DNA of 64,000 nucleotides from Siphonodentalium dalli (GCA_032622095.1 CP136066.1:49448911-49512910); one strand, 5' to 3'; shown: positions 47,060-59,250, counted from the first letter of the stretch. Notes: generated by a model from the letters alone, not told the origin. Program-made: numbers and translations.

Positions 47060-48869
47060 TGTATTCCTATGCCGTTAGCATAATTTATTCATTACAAGCT
47101 GAAACATATATTTAGATTGCGGCCATTTGTGCATAGGCAATTTTGATATTTTAAATACAAATTTAAATAAAAAACAAATTTGTTTTAATTAAAAAAAAAA
47201 CTAACGCTGTTATAACATCCACCGGGATAGCCTGAGTCACCGCGGCAGTTTTTTTTAGGTTCAGGGTTGTTGGACACAATCACAAACAGAGACACATCCT
47301 ACTCGTTATATATATTTCAGTTAATTAAGTTGTAGGCATATAAGTTATATATAAATTAATGGGTCCTCAAACAGACTGGTATGGGTTCTAAATTTGGTTT
47401 ATACATATTTTCTTTCATGATTCAACTTTTGTAATAATCGTTATGAGTATATGATGTTCGTTGATTTTTGTTTTATGTTGTGTATTATCATTATTATGTG
47501 CCCTTTCTGTATCCTAATAGTTGCTTTATACTATTGTCAATGATTTATCCAAATAAAAAGATACTAATGTCTAATTATCTTTTGTAATGTACACATGTAT
47601 ACTTTGGGCATGGTGTATATGTTTAATGAAGTGGGCACTGGGCTCATATTAGCAATTATACTAATTTTCCTCAGAACTGAATAATGATTCCAAAAACATA
47701 CAGAAACCATTTCATGTACACTCACAACATGTTTATCTTTAGTCTATTGAAAGCTTATACTTTTCTTGAAAAAAAAGGTCCCGTTAAAAACATTCCTCGT
47801 TTGAACCTCGATATCTGGAAATCAAACCTCATATTAAGGGGATGTCAAGTGACCAATTTTGAATGGGGATTTTCCATGCAAATCTGCGGAGCAAAAGTGA
47901 CAAGGGTTTCACAAACTTATGAGTGTGACTTGATTTGGTATTGAGAACAATCGATATTTACCTGGCGGGTCAGCTTGGAACGTGTTCCATTATGTTGGTG
48001 TATTTATTTTTGAAATTTATATTGATTTTCAAAAGGTATGTCATGTGATGTAATTCCAGAAAATAATTCTCAGAAATAAATTAATTGCAAAATTTTATAA
48101 TTTACCTAGCACATCTGAGAGTTAAATATTATGACTGTTCAATGTTCAATGACTCAGATGTCTTTAAATCACACCATATAAATATTGCCCATATTATTGG
48201 TATGACTTTATATTAGCCTGTCATCAATGACGTAGCTATCGTTGACTCATGTGATCCCCTGGAAATAATATTAATTTGAATTATACAAATATGAACATTT
48301 GGAAGGTATTTCTAAATGAATCAACAAGCTCGATGGCCAGCAAAACGTAATCGTTAACTTGAAGCACCGACAGTTTCCAATGCCTTTTAGTGGACTGAAA
48401 CACGTACCACTCGTTCGATATTCAGAAAGAGTTTGTGACAACAGTTTACTTGTAAATTCGATACAACTGGCCACAACAAGTGTCTCGGCTTTTTAAAAAC
48501 ATCCTCCCAAACCGGAAGCTGGATGTAAGTGGTGTATGCTGTTTAATCGACCAGCTTGTAATATACAACACAAAAGACAACCGATTGTTCAGCAAGAGAA
48601 CGGGCGCAACGGGACATTTCTTGTTACTGTGCCATCAACTATATGCCATTATACTGAATGCCATAGTATATTCCACGCATGCTCACAATCGGTTTGGAGA
48701 CGTGTTTGCGCACACATCGGTAGTTATTCGTTGGGACACTAGTGAATGTGGCTTCCTCTTGTTGCTTGGGTATTAACATTGCGTCAGTTTAGTATATATA
48801 GCAACATTGTAAAACCTGATATAATTTCTTGGGAACGATTTGTACAATTAAACTTTCTCTTTTGGTCAG
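47060..48869. other. Non-genic stretch
   Basis: AT-rich; open frames of 60-98 codons lack domain features or splice-site support. Confidence 0.4.
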
Positions 48870-49282
48870 GGTTTCACTTTATGATTGTGTCTGGTACCAG
48901 TGGATGTTATGATGATGCATGCCAATTGTTTCTTCAATCCTTCGATCACCATGGGCTCACTGTGTGTGATGATCATGTTCGCATTCCGAGCGAATGCCGA
49001 ATTTTTTAGAATACAAGAGGTGGTAACATCGACTGTTGCTTGGCATTTCAAGTGCCCAAGCAATGTGGTGGTTACAACATCAACGAGAGAGGACTGTGCT
49101 GTGTACTGCCTCAACATACCCGGATGTCGGAGGTTCTCGTTCAACGTGCCAAATTGTCACGTGAGCGAACGTGAGCAGTATACACGGGAGACAGGCGCCG
49201 CGTTATCAAATTATATAACAAATACCACACACGCAATTGATCACACGTTGATCGTATTTTGCCAACAAGAGGTTGAACCACT
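48870..49282 (+). CDS. Secreted PAN/apple-like domain exon
   Basis: A strong acceptor (CTTTCTCTTTTGGTCAG, ending 48869) precedes the exon. I choose ATG 48951, whose product opens MGSLCVMIMFAFRANA, a plausible signal peptide. The mature part has six cysteines in a PAN/apple-like order: FKC, then REDCAVYC, GCRRFSF, NCHVS and a last FC near the end. PAN modules bind proteins or sugars in extracellular proteins. The donor is probably CACTG|GTAATG (49282), though the frame stays open to 49535. Downstream residues lose the domain pattern, and an antisense frame (49206-49928) is a shadow. The rest of the gene is not certain; a Cys-containing exon at 50518 is a candidate partner. Confidence 0.5.
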
Positions 49283-49341
49283 GGTAATGCACAATCACAA
49301 TCAGTCGGACCACCATAGAGTTAGGATCGCCAACTCTCAGG

Positions 49342-50085
49342 ATGACCACGCCACCGATAATCCCGAATGCTATCACAACAATGCTGGACTCCATGCATGT
49401 CGCGCCTTGTGTGAGCTGGTCACTCCATGCACACAAAGGCGGATACCAGTTGGTTTTGGACTTACAGTCCTGCCCGGCAAAGCCCTTATCAGGTCTCTCT
49501 ACCGGGAGAGGACTGGAAACTACCAAACCAGCTAGGAAGAAGCGAAAGAAAAAGACTCCACCCAGGAAAAAGAGAGACACAGAGAGATTGGCTGCGTGGA
49601 CAAAGAGGAAATCGACTGATACCACACAAGGCGACACCTCCCGCGTAGCCGAGATCGATGCACCGCCCGAAGTGGTAATGGACTCTCCATCACCACGGAT
49701 AGATGCGGACACATCCCTTTTCAATCCGAAGACGCCGGAATACACCGAACCGGAGTCTTCACCTGGCTCTCCTACAGCAAACGAAGCACCAACATCCGAC
49801 TCCGAAAACATATCTGACTCCGATACCAACGACACATCTGACTCCAACCCAGACGACACATCTGATTCGACTCCGACGACACATCTGATTCCGACTCCGA
49901 TTCCGAAGAAACAGAAAGACAAAAGCACACAATGGAACTTTTAAGTACAAGAATCATTAAGACAAGCCGAGTTACAACAAACCGAAAAGCTCTTCAATCG
50001 TCCGACTTCAAGTTACCAAACATCACCATCCGAACCACCGCCAAAAAAGAGAAATAGAAATATAAAGACACAAAACAACCACCGC
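49342..50085 (+). pseudogene. Charged ORF resembling a retroelement ORF1-type protein
   Basis: The frame 49342-49944 has a basic block (KKRKKKTPPRKKRDTERLAA) followed by a Ser/Asp/Pro-rich tail with repeated DDTSDS. After one TAA at 49942 the same frame runs on with similar character (PPPKKRNRNIKTQNNHR) to 50085. A basic block and then an acidic/proline tail resembles ORF1-like proteins I associate with molluscan non-LTR elements, but no RNA-binding domain is certain. The N-terminal part overlaps the end of the PAN frame and may be non-coding. Function not assigned. Confidence 0.35.
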
Positions 50086-50517
50086 TAGGAGTCCCCCACC
50101 ACGCTTTCGCCGCCTTGCCTCCAACCACAGCACCTACAACAGCCAAAATTACCGATCATCGAATAAATCAAGAAAGGGTGAAGGGACATGCAAACTGCAG
50201 TCCGACCATCCTACCCGGCCTTCGGCCGGAAACGACTCAACAACCACTGGCAATGGACACTCTTATGAAAGACCGGTAGCGAAGCTACTTATTAAAATTG
50301 AGTTCATGAGTGAGATCTCTGTGTAGACGGACAAAACATCCTTATTATTTTCAAGTTGATCTGTTGCACTTATGTTGATCTTAGTAATATTGTACTCGTT
50401 CTTTGACATACTGCCAGAAAGATATAATCATCGCACACCATATTCAGTTGGTATTGGTGTGAACGCAAATGTTCGATATTGAAGTAATTATATGCATCAA
50501 TTGTGTTATGTTACTAG

Positions 50518-50707
50518 TTGGACTGGAATGAATTGTGAATACATGTATATGAATCACTGCAGAAGTTCTGAAACAAAAACACCAAAAACAATTTCAATTG
50601 CCGACACAAGAAAAAGACGAAAAGACAGTCAGTCTTTTATTAACAATGTGTCAATGTGCACATGCTATAATCGACATTATTGCGGTCTTCGTGAATGTCA
50701 GGTCTAG
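50518..50707 (+). CDS. Possible terminal exon with EGF-like end
   Basis: After TTATGTTACTAG the frame reads WTGMNCEYMYMNHC, like the final WxGxxCE part of an EGF module, then a basic stretch and MCTCYNRHYCGLREC before TAG at 50705. Six cysteines in 62 residues suggest a secreted product. Phase 2 entry is unusual for EGF exons and no upstream half was found. Low confidence. Confidence 0.25.
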
Positions 50708-51961
50708 GGCAAATGACACGTACTCCGGGAGTGTGGATTATTAAAAATGTATATCGCATTGAAGTATTTTAATAATCCATGTTTCCATTTTATTTTAACT
50801 TCGACGACATTTTCCCACGAAAAAAAAAAAATTTAGGTAGTGAAATTTCGTAATATAACAACGTTTTAGGAAACAGCACAAACGACACTAACTAGTATGC
50901 GACACGGTGGTCTGAACAATTACACTTTGTGGATAATCCTAATAAACCTAGCCGATTCATCAAAAAACATTGAGACGCAACCTTAATTCAGTTTCCGATT
51001 TTCAATTATATATATCAAAGTTTAATAAAACATGTAACTGTTGACGGATTTATCGGTTTGGCCTGCATGAATAATTCAAGTCTCAACTATATGGGCACGG
51101 CCTCAGTTCTGTCTGGGGTTCAGTGCATCGATGGATGTTGAGACGTTGCGATGTCCGTCGTGGTGTCGTGTCGTCTGAACTAGTTTCCAAGAACTTTTTT
51201 TTTATATTCGAATTAATGCACCACGTTTGGCACTGGTAGTGTAGATACTACAGTGCGAAACGATAAACATACATGTATATCTAATGTGATATTAATGGTT
51301 ATCTTAAGACTGCATAATACATATTGCAATAGATACTCAATATATGTCCTAAAATATTCTTGAATCGAACGAAAACACGCAATTATCGGTCAATGGTCAA
51401 CGGGGAAAGGTACATGATGACGTTGTTTTTCGATTTTTTTTAGTATTTGCTATAGTTTATAATAATTTGTACTAAACGAATATATACTTATATATGTTTT
51501 ATTGGGGATTAAACGATGATGTGGTGAAATCGTTTGTTTATATCAAGAATCTTGGCTTTCTCAGATACCGCGTGTACGATGACCCTAATTTATTTTATAC
51601 ATGAAGTTACGAGTGGGGTCTTTTCGGTCGAGTAGTCATTGGGTGAATAGACAACGGAGTGCATGTAAATAACAACCGGTTGGAATCTATAATCTGATTT
51701 TGACCATATTTTTTTCTTAAAAGTCAGATACCCTCATGCGAGTGGTTTAGCTTTGGTTCGTTGGTTATTCTAGCATACATGTATGGTCATATTAGGGAAA
51801 CAGAAGTTTTAAAATTAACCCACACTAATGAACAAGAAATATAATACTGCCCTGTGTCATTTTAAAAGGCAAAATAACAAAGACGAGCTTGTTTTAACAA
51901 GTAAGATAATGTAGCAACTGTAGAAGAAATGACAATCGATCTATAACATATATTCAATTTA
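50708..51961. other. Non-genic stretch
   Basis: No genes or clear repeats noticed. Confidence 0.4.
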
Positions 51962-52056
51962 CCATTCAATTTTATTTTGTTGGGATTGCATGGGATTAGA
52001 TCCCACCCAATCCCCCCAAAAAATTGCACTGTCTGAAAAATTACATTTGCTTCTAA
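51962..52056 (+). mobile_element. Truncated tRNA-derived SINE
   Basis: GGGATTAGATCCCACCCAAT (degenerate B-box region) followed by ATTGCACTGTCTGAAAAATT, the same order as the fuller copy at 52247-52385. Confidence 0.55.
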
Positions 52057-52246
52057 AAATAGGCGCCTTGTGTGTTGTATAGTCCCATACATGTTCAAAG
52101 AGCAACGCGCGTCATGTGTCGGAGACGTATATATAACATGCTACTGTGTCATATCTGCTATATATACACACAATAGAGACATTAACATGTGCATATAGTG
52201 TCCTAAGTGCGACTTCGGAATACAGCGACCATTTGAGCTTCATTTT

Positions 52247-52385
52247 TGCGGTCGCTTCGGTGGCCGTGTGGTATTGACGTCAGACTTTGTGTCGCAAAGC
52301 GCGCTCGCCGTCATGGACCGGGTTTCGAATCCCACCAATCCAAAACAAAGATTGCACTGTCTGAAAAATTACACTTACCAAGTAT
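52247..52385 (+). mobile_element. tRNA-derived SINE
   Basis: A-box-like TGGCCGTGTGG at 52261 and B-box-like GGTTTCGAATCC at 52321 are 60 bp apart, as in tRNA genes, but flanking parts do not fold into a full cloverleaf. The tRNA part is followed by the shared tail ATTGCACTGTCTGAAAAATT (52350). That combination marks a SINE transcribed by RNA polymerase III rather than a tRNA gene. It is moved in trans by a LINE; the partner is unknown. Confidence 0.7.
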
Positions 52386-52562
52386 AGACCTATTAATATA
52401 TTGCCTTCTCAAAAATATGCATAAAAGAGTTTCCGATTTCTTAAATTAAAACTACACCCAGCTATGGAAATAATAAAAAGGATCTATATATCCCGTTATA
52501 TACTTACTTGAACATGTGGTCGAACAAAATGATGACCTACTCGAGACTCCACATTAGACATT

Positions 52563-53830
52563 TGTATTGACCTTTCAAAAGCATTTTATACGACCAGTCA
52601 TGGCCTTCTATCCAGTCAAATGGAACACTTTAGAATACATGGCATTGCGAAGGATTGGCTCAGAGACTGTCTATCCGAAAGGAGACAGTTTACTGACTTC
52701 AATGGTAGCATTTCTAGTCTTAATCGTATATTCAGCGGAGTGCCACAAGAGTCCAAACTCGGTCCGATAATCGTTTCCACATTTACGTGAACGACATGTC
52801 TACTGCAAACTTATTGAAAGTGCTCTCCTTTGCCGATGTTACTACGCATCACACATTAGGATATGACGGCCAGCTTATTGAAAAAATCGTGAACAATGAG
52901 TTAGCAGATGTTTACAGATGGTGTTGTAACATTCTGTCTCTAAATTAAACTAACGGCAAATATATGCTTATTCAACCTAAATACAACGATGACAAATGGA
53001 CTTTTCTATAAAAAAAAACATATATATTATATGTATCAACGGGTTAGAACTCAATCGTGTTGGGAATCCAATCCGATGAACATTTAATATTCAAAGACCA
53101 TACCTCGGCGATATGTTCCAAAATGGCCAGAGCACTAAGTTGCACGAAGAACGCTTTTTTTGCAGAAGATGCCATTCGAGCACCATGTTATGCCTTAATT
53201 GAAGGCAGTCTTGTCTAAGGAATCCACTTTTTGCGGCCATTCAGTATAATCTATAGACAAAGACCGATCAGAACAATAAGCTATGACAAATATAAGTCAC
53301 ACTGAACGATTATTAAACAAGTGATCTGCATATGTTACGTCAGCCGGTTATATATGACTGGACACATCTTAACCTACCGGCATCATTTGAATCATCTTTT
53401 GGCAATACGATCAGCAACCACATAATCGGGAATCACGAACGAAATTCTAGGAGGTTTTCACAGAAAATCATGTCCATGATTATGGAATGAAACTGACAAA
53501 GCTTTAAACACAGAATAAAGCCTAAGCATATCACCGCTTACGATGTCAACTTTAAATCTAAACTCAAAACTTTGCAGACAATGTTTCCTCCCGAAAACTC
53601 ATCTCACAAACACTTATCTCCTGAGTAAATAGTTCAAATGCCACCCGCCCGTCGTAGGTGCTACCCTGACACCTGGTCCAGAACAGAATCTGGTGACACG
53701 ATTTGTAAATAACATGAACTGTTAGTGTCACTTAAGCAAGGTACACCTTAATATTAAATAGTGCTCATTAATTGTATTCATATATAGTTATACAGGTATG
53801 TGTACAGAAGCCAATAAAATGAAATAATAT
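52563..53830 (+). pseudogene. Non-LTR retrotransposon reverse transcriptase, degraded
   Basis: Translating across frameshifts and stops gives ordered reverse-transcriptase motifs: CIDLSKAF near 52563, HGIAKDWLRDCLSERRQF, FSGVPQESKLGPI near 52730, IYVNDMS, and FADVTTHH at 52829 where the active site should be FADD. A C-terminal part (HDYGMKLTK, KLKTLQTMF-like) precedes a 3' end with CCAATAAAATGAAATAATA near 53810. Jockey/CR1-like LINE is the best guess. Multiple stops and the lost catalytic Asp mean it is dead. 5' part (endonuclease, ORF1) absent. Confidence 0.8.
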
Positions 53831-55059
53831 TAGGGCCATTAGTGACCCTAGTAGTATTCCATACAATAATTTGATATTTTAAATTCTAGTATTTCAATAC
53901 TAATATTGTGCCATTAGAAATAATTTATTATATTGACACCAGGGGACAGGAAGACGGTCAATCCTGGTTATGGCACCCCTTCACAATAACTACACCCAAC
54001 GTTTGAATTATCAGTGATGATTTTATGTAACTTAGTTATGTGCGTTAGTTCGATGATTCTATAGTCCGAGTGGTTGGTAGTCCGATGATTCAATAATACG
54101 AGGATTTGATAGTCCGAGTATCAATACAAATAGCACGTATGTGCATGTATTAATTATAGAAATAAAAAGTCAAATACAGATTACACCTGTTTGCATGCGT
54201 TCGAATGACAATGCATGGACGACGCTATGCGTGGCCACGTTCCAACACCACTACCGTTTTTCCCCGTTGTCATACTCTTGTTCCATCACCTGAGGATTGT
54301 TAAATTTCGCGCTAGATGTCCTATAGAAGGCCGTATATTTGTTGACTCCCGTTCGGTAACGCTGGTTCAGACACAGTCCAGAGGTTGCACAATCTTTACT
54401 GGATTCAGCGTATAATGTACGCATATTCGAATACCACAACAATTTCCTAAGACCAAGCAGTTAGAGATTTCGCCTGATAGTTTGTCGTGGGGCTATTCGG
54501 TTCCCTCGAGAACGTACGCCAAAAAGCGCCGGTCTAAGGCCGACATGCGTATTTATTCCACCCCGTATTTCCATGTCACATGACCTGGCATAAATCTACG
54601 ATACGCTATACTTCTCAGTCCAGTAGTACAATATACTGCTTCCATGTGACCTCAATTGATCCGTTCCCACACACTTATTGATTTGGTTGTAACTGGTCCC
54701 TATCCATTACTCTTCTAAAGACTTTCAGGCAAAGTATTATCCCCGCTATCCACTATGGTACATAGATGAAACTAACTTATGAGAAAACAAAAAGGCCTGG
54801 CTGTAATAAGACAGATTACTGGTGGCCGTCATTTAGAGTCTGGGAACATGTAATACGTATATACGGATTGGTCATGACTTGTAACATACTTGTTGATCTT
54901 GAAGTTACATATATTATACATATATTAGCATTGTCTATATAAGGACATATGTCCAATTTTTTACAGCAGGTAACAACAGCTGAACACAGCTTATAAATGA
55001 ATTTGACATTTGCTACAGTTAATAAATTTTAGTTCAAGGCTTGGAGATTATGTGTCACT
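53831..55059. other. Non-genic stretch
   Basis: A few micro-repeats of TAGTCCGAG/TAGTCCGATGATT around 54060-54120. No gene supported. Confidence 0.45.
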
Positions 55060-55288
55060 TTAAATGCACGGGCGGCGTTCGTTGCAGAGATATTCATATT
55101 TGTTCAAATCGCCATCACCAGAAGGAAAATTAAAATATATATAGTTTTGCTCATATGCCAAACATAATCAGCGCGTAAATAGTATATTGTCGTCAAGACG
55201 TACGATGTTATACGTAAACAAGAACCTGCTTGTGGTACAGACGTTTTGCGTCTGTGTACATAACACAGCGCAATTCTATTGGTTAATC
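55060..55288 (+). mobile_element. TTAA MITE family A, 3'-truncated copy
   Basis: TTAA at 55060 followed by ATGCACGGGCGGCGTTCGTT and matching family A through the ACAGACGTTTTGCGTCTGT hairpin to GGTTAATCACA, where the match ends at about 55288. Confidence 0.8.
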
Positions 55289-55411
55289 ACATATGACTTG
55301 CGATTGCTGAAGTTTATGATTGTTCTTTTCGATGTGATAAAAGGTATATCCAACTCGTTCTACGTAATTGATCAATCTCGTCAACTAAATTCTATTTCAG
55401 CCTCGGTAAAC
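55289..55411 (+). repeat. Fragment shared with 59251-59425
   Basis: ATGACTTGCGATTGCTGAAG, GATAAAAGGTAT, CTAAATTCTATTT and GGTAAACCTCGGCTC occur in the same order at 59251-59425, where an extra ~45 bp is present. It directly abuts the truncated MITE. Confidence 0.75.
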
Positions 55412-55424
55412 CTCGGCTCCAGGC

Positions 55425-55545
55425 TTTTCAACGGTACTCAGTACCGGTACCGCCGGTACTCGGGCGTTTTCGCGGTAACGGTACTGTTGTTCAGTACTGC
55501 CGGTATTCGGTACGGTGGTTGCATATATGCACGTTCGTAGATCAT
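55425..55545. repeat. GGTAC-rich low-complexity cluster
   Basis: Dense GTACC/GGTAC words (for example GTACCGGTACCGCCGGTAC) over ~100 bp, GC-rich against an AT-rich background. Partly self-complementary. Confidence 0.6.
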
Positions 55546-56101
55546 CAGGCTGTTTGGCAAAATACAGTAGTATCAACTTTCGCTCTGTATACTGCAGGCG
55601 ATGCACATCGATCGTGATTGTATTCATGGCGCGAGAGGTCGGGTGGGTCCGGGTTTTTATGTGTCTATCATGACTCTTCAATGGTTAAATTTCAATTCTT
55701 TGAAAGCACGGCATTGTGATATTGTTTTAATCTTCAAAGATTATTTTGTGTTGGGAACTTGTGATTGTGACTTATGTTTTTGCCTTTATTATTGCCCAGT
55801 TGTGGCAATTATACACTAAACCCAGTTACAATTTCTTATAATTTATTCACCAACAACCCCACCCACAAATATGGTCCCACACGTTTTGGTTTATCACGTA
55901 CACACGTACCCGTTCACATCTCGTATCGGTTTGCAAATAAGGTCGACCATTTTTAATTTAAATGGGACTCACGGAACATTCAGTTATATAATCAAATCGG
56001 GAACGATTACTCACGAACCGCACACAGTGTAATTTGATGAATAGATACGATAGTTCATTTTCGTATAGGAACTCGTGGAGAGAAATGGTTGCCTAAGGCC
56101 C

Positions 56102-56308
56102 GTTCCAAACGACGGATTTTTGTCGACTCGAATCTAATACCGGACCCACAATATTGTATTAAATGCGTCAAAAATGCGACGTTTAAAACAATTAGATCCG
56201 TGTCAGACGCATCACAGACGAATCTCCGTCCAATTGAGACGAATCTTCGTCGGTGATGCGTTTGAAATCCGTCTTGGTTTCAAACGACGGATTTTTGACG
56301 ACTCGAAT
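56102..56308. repeat. Short element with terminal direct repeats and internal inverted words
   Basis: CAAACGACGGATTTTTG plus CGACTCGAATCT at about 56107 and again at about 56280. Between them GACGCATCAC/GTGATGCGT and GACGAATCTCCGTC / GACGAATCTTCGTC form internal repeats. Confidence 0.55.
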
Positions 56309-56569
56309 CTCGAAAGTTGCCGAAGAACGAATGCAAATGATATGATAATGATATGATAATGGTATAATAATGAGGGGGCTCCCCTTATCTGAGGAAATAC
56401 CCACATGACGACATTTGTCGCACGCTCTCTTTGTCATAAAGAAAGATATATCTATAAGCATTGCTTAGGTAACATTGTGAAAATTGTAATTATTTTGGTA
56501 GTTTGATTCCTCAACGAACATGGCATGTCACTGACTCACATCTTATAATGGATATAGTATCAATGTTTT

Positions 56570-57275
56570 AGAATAATCCATATATACCGGTAAAAGGGGT
56601 AGGGGTTGTAGCAACTGATTTATAATAACTCATATAGACCGATATTCCTTATTGTAAGGAATAGGGGTGGTAGTCTCTGATGTATAATAATTAATATTTA
56701 GCGGTATTACTTCTTATAAGGGGCAGAGGTGGTACTACTGATTTATAATAATTCATATATACCGACATTACTTATTATGAGGGGTAAAGGGGTGGTAACC
56801 TCTTATTTATAATAATTCATATATTCAGGTATTACTTGTTATAAGGGGCAGAGTGGTAGCCTGTGATTTATACTAATTTATAAATACCGGTATTCCTTAT
56901 TATAAGGGGTAGGGGTGGTAGCCTCAGATTTATAATAATTCATATAAACCGGTATTACTTATTATGAGGGGTAGGGATGGCAGCCTATGAGTTATAATAA
57001 TTCATAGATACCGGTATTCCTTATTATAAAGGATATATAGGTGGTAGCCTATGATTTATAATATATAATTAATATATTCCGGTATTCCTCATTATAAGGG
57101 GTAGGGGTGGTACCACTGATCTTATTTATAATAATTCATATATACCGGCATTAGTTATTATGAGGGTATAGGGGTGGTAACCTCTTATTTATAATAATTC
57201 ATATATTCCGGTATTCCTTATTATAAGGGTAGGGGTGGTAGTCTCTGATTTAAAATAATTATTGTATACCTGTAT
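56570..57275 (+). repeat. Tandem repeat, ~62-bp units, about 11 copies
   Basis: Units like TTTATAATAATTCATATATA + CCGGTATTCCTTATTATAAG + GGGTAGGGGTGGTAGCCTC recur with anchors (CCGGTATT or near) at about 56640, 56703, 56762, 56826, 56888, 56950, 57012, 57078, 57145, 57207 and 57265. Each holds small palindromes (CCTTATTATAAGG). Followed by AT-rich sequence to 57480. Confidence 0.9.
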
Positions 57276-57484
57276 TTACATGCATGGTATACACATATAT
57301 GGCAATTGGTTGCACGATCTAACATTTACTTGTAGCGCCTATTATATTATATTATATAACTATATGTACTATATACATCCTCATATACATATGCACATAT
57401 ATTCGCGCTGCAATCGCGCATATATTTATACATAATTTATACTGTATTTTAGTATATATATGTATAACATACCGGTATATATAG

Positions 57485-57593
57485 GCCTCTATATCTACGC
57501 GTGACCATTTTGTGAAGGTAACATGGAGTGCACCTTTAAATAAATCGACCGATGTATTAGAATGCAAACCCGGAAACGCGCATGTCTGTCCAG
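57485..57593 (+). CDS. Candidate internal exon, unknown product
   Basis: ATAG acceptor (weak pyrimidine tract) then 36 codons plus one base, ending at a strong donor CCAG|GTAAGTAG. The frame reads DHFVKVTWSAPLNKST and DVLECKPGNAHVCPG, with two cysteines. Phase 1 exit matches other secreted exons in the window, but splicing to 58733 would meet a stop, so it belongs to another transcript if real. Confidence 0.3.
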
Positions 57594-58138
57594 GTAAGTA
57601 GTCATTGATGCAAACAATATTATATTTGCCCCAATTAATATTACAATTATGATGAACAACATTGTGATGATGAAAACATGAGTAGAATAGAAAAGGAGAA
57701 AAGGACCGAGCAGCAAGCATATGTCCGCGTGTGTTGATCTGTCTCTCCAGGCAAGTAGAAAGATTATAGAAATAAAGAAAGCGCAAGTGGCAAGTGGCCC
57801 AGTTCGAGCAAAAAACGATTTAAGAAATGATTGTATATTATATAACTATACAGACGAGTTTACAATATATGTTGACAGGATAAGCTTAGGAAGGTAATAT
57901 GGATACTGGGTACCACTGTTTTGAAAATTTTGAAACTAACTTATGAAACGAACTATTTTAAAATGTGAGTTGTTTTGAAACGAACTGTTTTGAATCGAAA
58001 TATAAGAATTCCATGGGATATCGGTGCTATGCCGTTGAATTATTAGTATGTATTGTTTTAAGCAGTCATTAGGGTGCATCGGAGTAAAGTCCCCCTTTAA
58101 CCCTTTCCATACTTAATTGATGAGTAGTTATCACAAAG

Positions 58139-58183
58139 GAAATGTTCAGATAGTAAGTTAACAACTTATTATCTAAACATTTC
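58139..58183. repeat. Small hairpin, 21-bp arms
   Basis: GAAATGTTCAGATAGTAAGT at 58139 pairs with the reverse at 58163-58183; two mismatches, both able to form G-U pairs in RNA, loop 3 nt. Confidence 0.65.
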
Positions 58184-58732
58184 GCTCATTAAATGTTGTT
58201 CCTTCTGCATGTTAATGTATATACCGTCTGCTTGTATCACATTGACATCCCTCCAAATCAACAATAGATCATTCCGATGTGCACGTTTTAACTGACTGGG
58301 AAAATCTATTTTGTACAGAACGGACTAATCACGTGGCAATACTGTACGTCGTGTGCTTTTTGACTTTGAAATAAGAGTCACGTCAAGACCAATTGTTAAG
58401 GCACATAAAACACAATCGTGGTACAGATGGTGAATACTACACAAACAAATCATCGGAAACTGTTGGAAATTCAGTGATTATTTATGTTGATATGCGTCAA
58501 CGGCTTGACCGAGTTCAGGTTTTTCAGTTCCCATTCGTCCACAGTTTTACTGTAACCTATATGTCCATCTCTAAATATAGCAGTAATTCTGATATATTTC
58601 TTCCCATATTTTATATTTTTCAATTTGGTCTCTAGAAAAAAGTTCCGAAATAAAATCAGAAGTTTACAATAAGCGTTAACACTGACCGAAACACGCCCAT
58701 CGTGTCTGAATTTATATGCTTCTTTTTTTTAG

Positions 58733-58887
58733 GTAATTCATCGTAAATCCTCTATCGTCCTTGAAGATGAAGACCTTTTTTGCAACTGTTGCAATTATGG
58801 CGTTGGTGGGCATGATGGTCGCCCATCCCAAAGGGAAAGGAGCCAATGATGTGGCTAAACCGGGAAATCAAAACAAAATTTTCCAAA
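58733..58887 (+). CDS. Signal-peptide exon of a secreted C-type-lectin-like protein
   Basis: The acceptor TTCTTTTTTTTAG ends at 58732, so a 5'-UTR exon lies upstream. ATG 58767 opens MKTFFATVAIMALVGMMVA, a clear signal peptide with cleavage likely before HPKGKG. A short basic linker (KGKGANDVAKPGNQNKIFQ) leads to the donor CCAAA|GTACGT. Exit phase is 1 (40 codons plus one base). The next coding exon in the same strand and phase is 62698-62875, which starts a C-type lectin domain; joining gives a codon AGT then Cys-Pro. The nearer TTG at 58761 is not used as start because ATG follows in frame. Confidence 0.7.
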
Positions 58888-58921
58888 GTACGTATACCCT
58901 AAATCGCCTACCAACACTGCG

Positions 58922-59164
58922 ATATTTATCACCCGATCATTAGAATGTTAAACGATACCAGTGCTAACCTGTTAAAACAGTTGTCCATGTCAGCGATAAC
59001 ACCCGATTCATACAGTGTTTTATGATGCCAGGGTTAACCTGTTGAAACGTGTGTCAACGTCACCGCTAACAACCGATCCTTACAATGTTATATGATACCA
59101 GTGTTAAATTGTTAAAACATGTGTCCATATCAACGCGAACATCCGATTTTATATTGTTTTATCA
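58922..59164 (+). repeat. Intronic tandem repeat, 70-bp period
   Basis: GATACCAGTGCTAACCTGTT at 58954, GATGCCAGGGTTAACCTGTT at 59024 and GATACCAGTGTTAAATTGTT at 59094, exactly 70 bp apart, with a partial copy before them. Lies just downstream of the signal-peptide exon. Confidence 0.85.
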
Positions 59165-59250
59165 CATAATTAACCCACAAAACCAGCTTCATAATTATTG
59201 GTAAGACACACGTGTAATATTAACGCGTGCGATGACGTCACGCTATTATT

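Noticed and set aside
49206..49928. 240-codon minus-strand frame with hydrophobic stretches
   Set aside because: Antisense of the charged plus-strand ORF; Lys/Arg-rich and Asp/Ser codons read backwards give Phe/Leu/Val-rich sequence.
52247..52340. tRNA gene
   Set aside because: A- and B-box present but no complete cloverleaf, and the tail is shared with a second truncated copy, so SINE.
57352..57786. 144-codon minus-strand frame
   Set aside because: AT-rich low-complexity ends, no domain; overlaps the better plus-strand exon candidate with a strong donor.
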